Positions 1 to 11,058 of a DNA stretch of 64,000 bases are shown in pieces. Source of the stretch: Triangularia verruculosa (Eukaryota > Ascomycota > Sordariomycetes > Sordariales > Podosporaceae); the NCBI GenBank assembly GCA_033296885.1, contig MU864002.1, positions 1 through 64,000 of the forward strand. Direction: 5' to 3'. The notes under the pieces are model-generated. The model worked only from the letters and a program-made list of their open reading frames with translations, was not told the origin of the DNA and searched no databases. Each line of letters opens with the position of its first letter. The stretch's first letter is position 1. A program made the translations under genes and the position numbers.

Positions 1-94
<94 letters not shown>
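1..94. repeat. (TC)n microsatellite
   Basis: The window opens with an uninterrupted TC dinucleotide repeat of 94 nt that is cut by the window edge, so its true length is unknown. Pyrimidine-rich DNA continues beyond it. Runs like this are common in fungal intergenic and leader DNA and are prone to length change. Confidence 0.98.
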
Positions 95-97
<3 letters not shown>

Positions 98-3000
98 AAT
101 ACCTTACCGGGCCGCCTTGTTTCAGACCACTCCCTCACTCTCTCCTCCTCTTTGTGTGAGTCGTTACGAAATCGATTCGGAGAAAAAGCGAAAAGGTTCT
201 CCATACCCTCCTCACCGACACCACTGCCCCATGCAAAAAAACTTCAAACATCACAAGATCTTCCACGATTTTCAAAAACATTTCCACTCCTTTCCTAAAT
301 TTTTTCTCGACCCCATCTGTCCATCCATCGTCAAAAAAAAATAAAAAAAATCTTCGATCGGCGAAACCGTTGACAAAGATTCTCCACCTTCCCCTAGCTA
401 GTCCGTCCGTTGTTTGCTAGCGTACCTGCGTGGGGGTTCCGCCCCGTGGGCCGTGTCGGGTGCTTCCCGCGAAACCCCACTATAAAAAGAAGGAAGCCAA
501 AAACAGGGGTCGAAGGGCACCCTGGCGGGGCGGGGGTCGGAATTACCTAATGACTTACCACATTTTCCCGAAGGCTCCTTTGTTGAAAACCGCAAAAGCC
601 AACCAGTCGTTTCGCCCACGGGGATCGTGGATTGGTTTCGGAGAGAAATCCGACTTTCGGACACTACCTGAACAAAATGGGGCTTGTACATAACAACCGG
701 AGCTCGGAATGGAAGGTTGGTGAGAGGTTGTATTCTAGGACTTGAAAATGGTCTTTTGGGATACGTAAGGTGTGATGCCGAAGGAGACTCGAGAGAGAGA
801 GAATTTTGGATTTGCGGGCTACTGCGTAATAATGACCCTGGGAAGGCTTGTCATGATGATTCCCAACGCTACGTTTTTGTGAAGTTTTGTGGTTGGGATC
901 ATCGTTAGCGTGAGTTTGGCTGCCGTTGGAAAAGCCCGGGACAAATCTGAGTCTATTTTCCATACCGGCCTTGGTCATGTAAGTCATAGACGATCTAGAC
1001 CTCTATTCTGTATCGATTAAAGTCCGGGAATGAGACGGATGCAATTGACTGCGAGGAGCAGGTCAAAGCTGGCGTGCGGTCGTATAAATGGATGTCGAGA
1101 TAACAGCGTTGCGGTTTCGAGACCGGGCAGAATGCCGTCGAGATATGGAGTGTTTGTGATGTCAGTGAGTGGTAACCTTGATATCAGTGGCTATCTCGCT
1201 CGACGGATCATCATATTGGGTGGTCGGCTGGCCTTTCCATGTTGAGTATCTGATGTTGATATCTGTACACAGTATAGTGGTCAGTCCAACTCCAACTACC
1301 CTACCCTCGATGCAGCCTAACCACCATCCCTGTTGCGGCTCTCAAACTTGCTTTTTGCTCAAGACTTGACCAGAACAACCTCCCTTTTCAGCTCACCTGC
1401 TCTCCTCCGTCCAGATTTGATATCTGCTCAATGCTTGCTGCGAATCAGAGTGTGGGTATCATCCGCCCCCGCCAGCCAGGCCCTTGCTTCCCGTGTCGTC
1501 CCAAACTACGGCTCGCGTCTTGTTGATTGACTGCAGTGGCTATCTAGCGATGCTCCCCTCGGTAGTCCAGATACAGAACACTCACTCCGAAAACATATGG
1601 ATACGTACCGAGCCATTTTTTATTCACCGGCTTCTTGTCGCCATGATTGGGGTCTTTGATGCCATCCCAGCTTCAAGCACGTATTTCACTCAACTCACCC
1701 AAACAATTTTCTTCGCTCTCGCTTATTCACCACATTCATGCCCAAGTATCCAGTCAGATGGTCGTATGAAATACGTAACGATTATCATCTTTTTCCCCTC
1801 TTCCTTGAGCCGTGGGCGCGGCGCGGTTGCCCAACGTCGGTGAATCAGAGGCTGATAAAGTGAACAGTTTGATATCGCGATAAGACGTCGGAATGGCGCC
1901 ATGAGCTGACACTTGGCAGCAGCACACAAACTATCTCCCGGGATTGGCCTTGTGTACGTGTCTCGGAGGGTTGTATACTGGCAAAATAGGCGCTGCAGCT
2001 ATCCTATCAATCAATCTCGTGGGGGTTCCTTCCTGTCTAAGATCAGTCTCACAGAGAGACAAAACCAGACTCAGAGCCAGACAGGTACCCGCCTTATCGT
2101 ATTCACTCGCTCAGGCATCGAAAGTGAAGCCATCACGCAAAGGTCCGGTTTGCTGGTACAGTCGCTGCTGGTTCGCTGTGTGGCTAAAGGAGGTGTTTAC
2201 GACATCGTGTTACCATCCTGCGACCCTGCGGGACTCAGTACCCGCGCCCGCAGTACAGGAAGATGTGATGCCGCACACGCAAAATCCACCTTGGATGGCA
2301 AATGTCATATTGTGTGTCCTCGGCTTGCACTGCAGGCGGCCGCATCAGAACCTTGACGGATACTGGGGAATGAATGGATGGCTGGACATGGACGAGCAAG
2401 CCGCCCGTCCCGCTGTGGACCTCCTCTCTGTGCCGTCGAGGAGGAGGCCTGCTCATGTGTTGGGTCCCAATGAGCGTGCTTATCTATCATGAGACCATTC
2501 AACCATGATATCCTGCTATCGCTGCATCTTTGTGTTGGGTGGATGGACGGTGAGTAAGGCCGCTCGATCGCCCGAGAAGTAATCATGAATCCGAGAGGAA
2601 AAGATAAGTTGATAAGCTGTGTGTGGTTGCCTGTAAAGAACGGATGAAACGTCGTCGATCCTGGGAGATCAGTGCTAGCATGAAAGAGAGCATGTAGAGG
2701 AACGCTTGGAGGGCGATCCGGTCATCTCCATTCGTGAGGATTTTTGATTGCTTGGCCACCGAGCTGCCGGCATATCCAACCAACGGTTCTACCACATGCT
2801 TGAATGTCACGATGGGAGCCTATCCCGACAATGACACTCAGATAGGGCGGGCGGCGTAAATCAGGGACGGCCCAAAATGGAAGTACCAAGGAGTGGGCCA
2901 AGACTTCGAGAAAGAGACCTGCAGTCAAGAAGAGGGATGTCCGTGTGTCCGAGAGCCCAACTGAGGGTGTCCGTGGTGTGGTCCGGAGTCCTGACAGGCT

Positions 3001-4740
3001 GGTTGGCCTGGTTGATGGCAGCCGGGGGAGGCTGTGAGATGTCGTGATTGTCACAGAGAGGCACAGGGGCGGCTCCAACGGTCGAGGCGGCTCGAGCGCT
3101 CGCGTCTTGCCTTGTCTGCTGCTTGCTTGCTTGCGTGCGTGCGTTGCGCTGTGCTGCCCTGCGATGCGCGTTTGCCAGTGGCCAGGTCAGTGGTATCGGT
3201 AGTGCATTTTGCAGCTTCGTCTCTCATGACGCCTTATCTCTCGCCCGGCAGGTTGGTCATGCTGGGAGGTGAAGGCTCGGTTGGAGAGGCAGATGTTGGC
3301 TGTTGCTGTTGCTGTTGCGGGCAACAAGGTACGATTTTGGACCGATTAGATTCTGGTCTGGTCGAATGGGAAGTGTTCCAAGTTTTTTTGGGACCTGTTT
3401 CGCATCGGCATGGCCTGCCCTCTTCTGTAGTGTATGAACAGCGCAAGAGGGACCATCGGCTGAGCGGCCCTCCATGCATCTGAGACTTACGTGGGGCTTC
3501 ATGGCAGCAGCACGCATGCCTCAGGCGGGAGGCAGAGAGACGGACAGAAAAATGCTTATCTGGACCCCCACAGACAACCCTTCGTCATTCATGTGGCTTC
3601 CCTTGAGCTGGCCGGTTCCCACCCTTGATCCCTGCCACTGACCCGTCCGACCGCCCGCCCCGTGTCACTCGCCGATAAAGTCGCAGGTTCCTTGGCCCCC
3701 AGTTCGTCAGGAATCCTGTATGTACTGTATGTAGTACATGCGTTGGCGAGGAAGATTCCCTGGTTTGGTGGTGGAAAATGGAGGAATATCAACACTCGCT
3801 GGGAATGGCATCTCGGAGGACCACGACCCTGCCTACCTTGCCTAACTGCAAACAGATGGTGGATGAAGCGGGGTGAAACGGTGGACTTCAAGTGGGCCAA
3901 GGTGTGCTGTCAAAAAATCGAAAGGAGGGGAATGCCCCAAAAAGCTGGGGAAGAAGAGCCACGAAGAAGGGCCTTCCCAGTCACAAGCTCCAAGGCGTAG
4001 CTTGTGATGACGGCGAAAGGGGAATAGCAGACAGGAACAAACGGGCCCTTTCTCCACGGTTCGTTCGCTTCCTTCACCGTTCAGAAGCAGCTGCGAAAGA
4101 TGGAAAAGGTGGTGTTCCAGGTTCCAGTCAAACCCACACTCTGGCCCACCACCCCGCGGGCGACACACATTGCATCTCCACGTCCCACCCGCGCTTGTGA
4201 AAAAATAATAATATTGACACCATTGGCCTCGCCTCTCTCTGATTTTCTGCTTCGGATCAATGCGCCCGCACCGCACCGCACTCGCCTGTTTGTCTTTGCC
4301 CTGTAATTACACGTACAGGTGACTGGTATAGTAGATGCTGCTAAAGTGGAATGATGGTGGCCATCTGCTCTATGGTGTGCTTGCTGGATCGACACTCTGC
4401 TTTAACAACATGAGTGGCTTGGGTGTCTCGGGTCCGAATGTCGCGATGAGATGCTTGTCTGCCGTTGACACTGGGACATCAACTTTTGAGACCAGACAAG
4501 AGAGAGAGAAGAGGAAATAAGAGCATCCATATCGTCACGTCACCTTTCGCCATCGACTGCTGGACCAGGGTGCATTCGACCCCAAAGTATCTCCTGCCGA
4601 GGGGCTCTGTTCTGTAAAATAGGCCGGAACCTCTCCCCACGCCCGCCCACAGCACGGGAGCCCCGTACCTCGCTAGTGATGGGGACCCGCACAATGGCTA
4701 TCAAGACGGCAGGTACTTGACTAGGTAGCAATTTATCTCC
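95..4740. other. Region without a convincing gene
   Basis: No open frame here is longer than about 180 codons, and none resembles a family I recognise or shows a chain of plausible exons. All six frames are broken often by stops. The sequence is of mixed composition, with short direct runs such as a GCTTGCTTGCGTGCGTGCG-like stretch near 3120-3145 and a TGTTGC run near 3300. A spliced short gene or a non-coding transcript cannot be excluded by eye. Confidence 0.5.
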
Positions 4741-5946
4741 CTCAAATCCTAGCTGCCGGCGCTATCTCGCAGCACTCAGCATTCCCTCCCTCTCTTTTCT
4801 CTCTGCTCTTGTCTGCAATCCTTACCAGGCGCCCTGTTTGCTTTCTTTTTTTTTTTTTTGGTTGTGCCATCAGGGGAGTCTTTTTGAACCTCGATCGCTG
4901 CCCTTCTCCCGTTTTGTCGCCTACCCGTCCCAGTTCAACTAACAACACGAGCAGACGGACCACCCGCCCGTCTGCTGCCGATGTGAGCCGCAGCGAGCAC
5001 CACAGCTTCAACTTCAACTTCACCTCTACATTCCAACGTCAAGTCCCAGCCTACCCTGGCATTTACTTGTCAGCGCCACGACGGGAACCAAATCGGCCCT
5101 CACTCGCCAAGTCGCAGTCTGCCACGGCCGTATCAAGACCTGGCGATACTGTCATCGCTTGCCTACCTATCAGAACTCCCCCGGTCCCCAACCCACATCG
5201 GGTATCAGATCCACAACCAGATTCGGACCACGCCTGCTGCGCCAGGAGAATTTCACCGAGGGCACCCCGTTGGACCCAACCCTGCCCCCAGGGCCTGCTG
5301 TCCGTTTATCTATCGGCTGGTCCCTGACTTCCTCGTTGCCTTGCCTTTGGGTCTCTGATCGCACATGGGCGTCTGACTCCCGGCCTACAAGCGCCTTCCC
5401 CGGCCTTCATCACTCCCCCACCCCCCCTCCCCTCAGTCCCGGCAAGCATTTGTAGCACTACATATATACTTGCCTGCAAAGAGCCGCCGCCCCTTCCAAA
5501 GGACCCAGACGTGATAGTCATCACATCTCACGCAAACGGGCACACACGCAGATAGATTTCACGCACCGCCCACCACACTCAAAAAGCCCCGCGGTCCCCT
5601 CTTACCGCCGCCATCATCACTACTACTACTACCACTACCATTAACCCCAAAGGGTCTTTGGCTCTCCCGAGGCTGTGGATAGCTTATCAACCACTACCAC
5701 GCCGCCTGCCTCTGTTTCATGGATAACATCCGACTTGTTCAGCCCCTTACTGCCATGTCTGAGTTCCGATAGCCTTGTCGTTGTCGGGTTGTTGTTCTCA
5801 CTCTCCACCATTTCCCTCACTCTCACCACCTTTGGCTACCATCTCACCCCGCCGGGCCCATATCCCGGCGCGTTCTAACCTCATCAAGACCCATCAACCT
5901 GGGTTTCACCCCCGCTCCTAGGCGTCATCACTCCCCAATAACAGCC
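4741..5946 (+). promoter_or_regulatory. Pyrimidine-rich upstream/leader region of the 5947 gene
   Basis: The roughly 1.2 kb before the 5947 start codon is rich in C and T, with an 11-13 nt T run near 4848-4859, CCCACCCCCCCTCCCC-type tracts near 5416 and an ACT/ACC trinucleotide run near 5615-5640. CT-rich stretches of this kind are usual in promoters and 5' leaders of filamentous ascomycetes. The open frame at 4809-5327 (172 codons) is proline/serine-rich without a recognisable domain, and I read it as leader sequence. Transcription start and leader introns are not resolved. Confidence 0.4.
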
Positions 5947-7488
5947 ATGTCGACTCCTTCAGGCTCACCATCACCGCTACAGGTTGCGGTCAATGGTGTG
6001 GTCGATGAAACCAAGATGCCCAAGGGGCACTGCCGCTACATTCTGCTCCTTCCCGAGATCAAGGGCCAGCGGTGTGCCTGTGTCGGCTTCTCTCTCAACA
6101 AGGGCATCCCAGGTGCCAGCTGCGACTGTGGCCACCTGGCATGCTTCCACAACAAGGGGCCAGAAGTGGCCACTGACTCGAAGCAAGAGCTGGAACTCTT
6201 GAAGAAGCGGATCCAGCAGCTCGAGGATCAGATGACCAGAGGGCAAGATGATGTGACTGAGACTCTTGTCGGCAGAATCAATGAGATGGAGGAACATCTC
6301 GAAAAAAGCAAGGAAGAGTTCAGCGAACAGATCAAGGGCACCTATCGAAATATCACCATCAGCTGGCGATCTATCGAGCAGACTGAGCTCAAAACTAAGC
6401 AGCAAGACGAGCAGCTCCGCCAGATTTATGAAAAGCTCAGGGACCACAACGAGCAACTCGAGAGACTGGATGCTGGGCAGTTGGAGCTCCGAGACGCCGA
6501 CCTGAGTTTGGAGGAGCGTATCGAAAATATCACTGAGATCTTGGAGGAGGAAGAGGAACGCCGAAGGTCGTCACCAGTGCGGCGTCCCAGAAGAAGATCG
6601 ACCTCGGACACATCGCGCCCAAACCTCCCTTTAGGACAGGGGGCCGTTCCGTCAGACGACTATCGTCGCCAATTTACGCCAACGGCCGGCCCCCGCAACC
6701 CAGGACCTGGCGAGGGCCTCGGACGAGGCGGGGGCTCAGCGTTCCAATTGATGAAGTCCCTCCCCGTTTCTGCCCGGTCCACGGGGCCGTGGACAGTACA
6801 CATTTCGCTCCTCCCCCACGCGGGTGTGCCGATGCCCTTCGAGCGGAATACCAACGCCTATCAACGATGCCTGTCCCGGGGACTCCACCGCATGGTTGCA
6901 GTCCACGGACCCGACGCAGAGTCATTCAACAGGGCGGTGGAGGAGGCGTTCGGCAGCTTTCTGAAGGGCCGCGAGTGGATGCCACTGCAGGCGAAGCTCT
7001 GCGACGCCGAGACACTCCAGGGTCTTCCGATGCTTCGTCAACTGGACCCTCAGCTGATTGATCCAAAGAAATACGACCAGGACTTCCTCCGCAACCAGTG
7101 CGGCGTCTGCGACTCCAATGGCATCATCGACTCCTTGTACATTGCCATGAAACATCACAGCATCTCTTGGCACGCCTTAAGACATGCTCCTGTCTTCATG
7201 GCAGGACTTGAGTCGTGCTGGGCCTACGACGCCCTCCTGGATAGAGACCAGTACGATGGCGACATGGCCATCGACGATGAGGACCGGCCGGCAGCAGGCG
7301 ATATCACCACCATATTGCCTCCAATCCAACCATCGCTTAAGAGGCCCCTCACCGAGATGTCGAGATCAAGCAGCTTCAGTGCCAACACCGCCGAAGGAGA
7401 GGACGCACGCAAGAAACGAGCCTGTCCAGTCCCGCCCCCTCCAGGCACCATTGTTGAGATCAGGAGGCGCGGCGTTGGGGCAGCGTGA
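5947..7488 (+). CDS. Uncharacterised fungal protein with N-terminal Cys/His cluster and coiled coil
   Basis: Single-exon frame of 513 aa; the ATG at 5947 sits in a good context (acagccATG). Residues 29-68 hold a Cys/His cluster: C29, C43, C45, C59, C61, H63, C66, H68, with the core CDCGHLACFH. This looks like a small metal-binding (zinc finger or SWIM-like) module, which is my inference. A charged coiled coil follows at about 75-205, then an acidic run of about six glutamates and a basic RRPRRRS stretch, a Pro/Gly-rich linker, and a globular-looking region at about 280-430 with GPWTVHISLLPHAG and CLSRGLHRMVAV. The tail has a basic KKRACP patch that could be a nuclear signal. I believe related proteins occur in other filamentous ascomycetes but cannot name the family or assign a function. 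A nuclear or signalling role is speculation. Confidence 0.85.
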   Translation: MSTPSGSPSPLQVAVNGVVDETKMPKGHCRYILLLPEIKGQRCACVGFSLNKGIPGASCDCGHLACFHNKGPEVATDSKQELELLKKRIQQLEDQMTRGQDDVTETLVGRINEMEEHLEKSKEEFSEQIKGTYRNITISWRSIEQTELKTKQQDEQLRQIYEKLRDHNEQLERLDAGQLELRDADLSLEERIENITEILEEEEERRRSSPVRRPRRRSTSDTSRPNLPLGQGAVPSDDYRRQFTPTAGPRNPGPGEGLGRGGGSAFQLMKSLPVSARSTGPWTVHISLLPHAGVPMPFERNTNAYQRCLSRGLHRMVAVHGPDAESFNRAVEEAFGSFLKGREWMPLQAKLCDAETLQGLPMLRQLDPQLIDPKKYDQDFLRNQCGVCDSNGIIDSLYIAMKHHSISWHALRHAPVFMAGLESCWAYDALLDRDQYDGDMAIDDEDRPAAGDITTILPPIQPSLKRPLTEMSRSSSFSANTAEGEDARKKRACPVPPPPGTIVEIRRRGVGAA

Positions 7489-8725
7489 CTAGCCAATGGG
7501 TTCGACCAGGAGCCACACATATGACGATGCAAGATAATGCGAAAGAAAACGATAAAGTGTGACCATGGCGCTGGGTAATGTTATAGATCGGGTCAGCAGG
7601 CAACGGGCGTTTGACGGAGACGGGGCGTACAACGATAAAGTGGGGGACATCGGAGCACCAAACGGGGTGCTTTGTCGGCTGGTTTTTATGTTTTTGCTGC
7701 ATTTAAGGGTGACCTTTCCTCCCTTGTTTTTCTCAAATCTCCTGTCAATCATCAAACTCATACGTTGCATTTCTGATTTCCGTTGGAGGCGGAGGAGTTT
7801 TGCTGAGGATTGATCCAAAATGATCAGCGCCAAGGACATGTTGTTATGTGTAAGAGAGGGATTGCTGTCGTGAAGGGACAGATGATGATGATGAATTGAG
7901 CGATGGATTTACCTAGGTAGTCCTGGGAAGCTCTCCGGTGGTTTTTGGAACAATGAGCAGGTAGAGAATCCAATGAGTGCCCCGGACGTACACGACGATG
8001 CTCCTGACTGTGTGAAAGAGAGATGAGAGAAAATTTGAGTGCGGAGATGGCTGAGGGGTGAACGATGTCTGATACTTCAACTTGCCGCTCGTCATCACCG
8101 CTCTTTCTTGCCTGCCGCAACAAGAGTGTTTTGATTTGTTTGAGATATCAGCCAATGACGTGTACCTTATCGAGATTCGGAGCCTTTCTTTAAGCATATA
8201 TCACAACGAGGAAGGATTTTGAGCCTGATCATTGTTCATATAACTCAAGGCTGAACCCATATTCAACCAAGCCGAATACTTTCTCCCCAACCAGGCTCCC
8301 TCCCAAATCCAGGGCCGACGTTGAACTGTGAACATCAGGTGGGAGGCCACGTGATCTATCGGCATTCGTGGGTCAACCTGGAAGGTTCACCTGCCAAGCA
8401 GCCGGCCGCCGTGGCGCCCAAGCCAGGAACCGCCCAGTGTCAGGGACCCACGTTATCGGCAGCGCATCTCTGATCCGCTGTTATCAATCGCGCCCAGCGC
8501 AGCACGGCCTGTCGCAACAATTGACAACCAACGCCCGCCAGCCTTGCATTTTCTCCCAACCACGACGCCCACTGCCTTGAGACATCGGGTCTTGTTTATG
8601 TCTACACCCGACACATAACCCAATCTACAGCCGAGTCCAACGTTCCAGCCATTGACACATTTTAATCTCAGCGCGTCACCAATCGTCACACTTCCTCGCT
8701 TCTGACAAGCAACCGCGACGCCAAC
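7489..8725. other. Intergenic region, 3' end of the 5947 gene and promoter of the 8726 gene
   Basis: There is no coding frame of interest in this stretch. It contains the 3' flank of the upstream gene and, in its last few hundred bases, C-rich leader-like sequence that ends in gccaacATG at the next start codon. No clear TATA box or terminator could be assigned. Confidence 0.5.
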
Positions 8726-10205
8726 ATGGATCTCGACATTGAGATGGACGTGGACGACGTCCAAGAGGTCCCACAGCATATTCCAGAGGCCTATACTCAC
8801 GACATTATTACCGGCGAGGAACAGGTTGGGCCCGACTGTCACTGGACCTCACTGTTGGTAAACATCACTAACAAGCAAACATGCAGGAACCTGGCGAAAT
8901 TGACGATATCCTAGACGAGCAAAACGGCGATTCGCCTGAGAATCTTCGCGTACCCACAAAGGTTCATATCCGAGGTGTCGACACACTTGCGACGGACGAT
9001 GTCAAAGGTTATCTTTCTGAGCACTACGGCCTCATGGATTTTCACCGAGTCGAGTGGGTGAACGACACATCTGCCAACTACATCTTCAAGTCCGAGTCCG
9101 CCGCCCAGAGTGCCCTGATTTCTCTTGCGGCTGTCGAGATCGCCGACCCAAGTCAGCTTTCGCCACTTGAGATGCTGCCAGCCAAGTCATTTTCCCAGAA
9201 GCCCGAGTCGAATCTGCAGGTCCGTTTTGCTGTGGCTGGGGATAAGAAGGTACAAGGAGCCGCTGCCTACAGCCGCTTCTACCTGATCAACCCAGAGTAT
9301 GACCCAGAGGAGCGTCGCAGACGTGGGGAGTTTACCAGAAACAAGTACAGGGACAGAGACGAAAGGCCACGGAGGAGACGTAGGGAGAGTAGATCTGAGG
9401 AGCGCAACACTTTCGATGTCAATCTTTACGATGACAACCCGAAGGCACTGTCTAACCGTGTTACAACAAGCCCTAGGTCACGACAACGCTCGAGATCGGT
9501 GGATTCTGTCGAGTTCAGAAGAGAAAGGAGGGCCAGATCGCGGTCGCGCGAGCGTCCGAACCGCAGCAAGGAGCTCTTCCCTGAGAGACGTAGACCTACT
9601 GTTGGCCTGAGAGACAGATCCGCTTCACCAGTCAGGGACAGAGATGGAGACGCCATGATGGATTTAGAGGAGGATCGTCGTGCGGTGGCTGCTCAGCGAA
9701 GCAGGGAAAGGGGTCGTGAGCTCAGAGAGCGACTGTCTAGGGAGGGCACCACGAAGGATCTCTTCCCAAGCAAGGCGTCAGGCAAGAAGGAGCTATTCCC
9801 AGAGAAGGCCGGAGCAGGGGTTGGCGGCAAAGCGCAGATGGATCAAGTCAGCAATAGTTCGACTCTTCTCGCTTCCGGTATGTCGGAACTCAGTTTGCAT
9901 TCTAGCAGTCCGCTATTTCGTCAATTATTTCAGTCACTAACACCATCTTCTACTCAGCATCTTTAGCAAACAGGATAACAACTCGACCGACAGCTTCAAG
10001 TACAGAAGGGGGCTTGAACATCCGGGGCATGGCCGGCAAGCAAGGTACAGGGCAAGGAATAGCGATCAAGGGAACGGGGGCCAAGGTCAAGGAGCTGTTT
10101 CCTGGCAAGTTTGGGAATTCTGGGAATGCGGGCAAGGAATTATTTGCCGAGAAGCTGGAGGGGAGGGGAAGGAGGAGACAGAGGGCGGAGGATTCATGGA
10201 GCTGA
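8726..10205 (+). CDS. NCBP3-like nuclear cap-binding/RNA-binding protein
   Basis: I resolve three exons: 8726-8824, 8887-9877 and 9958-10205, giving 445 aa. Intron 1 (62 nt) runs from GTTGGG through CTAAC to ATGCAG; intron 2 (80 nt) runs from GTATGT through ACTAAC to CTCAG. Residues 54-150 match the NCBP3 (formerly DUF2414, C17orf85) RRM-like domain: VPTKVHIRGVDTL, then the W-x-x-D motif W90-V-N-D93 in the setting where human NCBP3 has WLDD, then an L/A-rich helix and a block containing FYLINPEYDP. In animals NCBP3 binds capped RNA and joins NCBP1 in mRNA export. The C-terminal half is Arg/Ser/Asp-rich like other nuclear RNA-processing factors, and carries five copies of a K-[ED]-L-F-[PA] motif. 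The protein is expected to be nuclear. The family call is firm; the precise partner in fungi is inferred. Confidence 0.9.
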
Positions 10206-11058
10206 GCAACTAACGATTTGCATCAAAATGGCGTAGGGGTTGGGGATATATCTAGGCTTTTACAAGGAAATCTCAAGAAATCCAGAGAAATGTGGACCTC
10301 ATCATATCCAACGGTGATCTTTCGTGTCTTTTCCTTGTTTTTTCCCATGTTGAGCTTATCAATCTCATGTGGCTTGCGCCAGTGAGTGACCGGCCGATAG
10401 TGAATTATAGATGAAAAAAGAGCAAATCTGCCAACTTAAGTGAAGCTACTCAGCCCACAAACTCTTGAAGCTGAACTTATCAAACAATTTTGTCTTTTCT
10501 ATCGTGATACACAATAAAAGAAAAACTGGTTCCACATTAGAAAGCTTCCCTAAGCTGCGGCAATAGTCTGCCCTACCACACTATAATGCACGCTGTGCTC
10601 AGAATTTCCACAGAAAGTTAGGTATTCCGTAATAATCATTGTCTCATCTTCAATGTGAGTTTCATGTGTCTTGAAGAGACAAGGTAGCCAGACAGGTAGG
10701 ATGAAGAAAGAGCAGCCCACGAACAGTGCGAGTTGGATGAAAGCAGGTGCCCCCTTTTTCCTGCTCTTGCTCTCAATCAGTCCATCTAACGGTCTCGTTC
10801 CTTCCCTCCGATACCATCCGATGGTAACGGGGCAACGGCCCCGCGTATATGTTCCAGTCTCGTAGCTTCCTCGTTAAGTTTTGATGGCGTTTTTGCAACT
10901 AGGCTTTTTTCTGCGTTTCCCTTTCCACATTTCTTTTCGCGGAGATACCATCATTGATTCTCGTTCCGGACATCCTCGACAACGCCAGGACCCTTAATCC
11001 AACCACCGGAGAATCGAGGGAAGTCCGGAGACTCCTATAAAAAGGACCTGTTGGCACA
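10206..11058. other. Intergenic region between the NCBP3-like gene and the 11059 gene
   Basis: AT-richer DNA with no coding frame worth reporting. The right end (about 10860-11058) is likely promoter and leader of the following plus-strand gene and includes the sequence tataaaaagg at 11036-11045, only 14 nt before the ATG. That is too close for a conventional TATA box unless the leader is extremely short. Confidence 0.45.

Noticed and set aside
1..94. Window-edge TC repeat as telomere
   Set aside because: Fungal telomeres are TTAGGG repeats; this is an ordinary dinucleotide microsatellite.
4809..5327. 172-codon frame upstream of the 5947 gene
   Set aside because: Low-complexity Pro/Ser/Arg translation of a C/T-rich leader; no domain and no exon partner.
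8858..8886. Alternative donor GTAAAC for intron 1 of the NCBP3-like gene
   Set aside because: It would make a 29-nt intron, too short; the donor at 8825 gives 62 nt and a good protein junction.
11036..11045. TATAAAAAGG as a TATA box of the 11059 gene
   Set aside because: Only 14 nt before the start codon, which leaves almost no leader.
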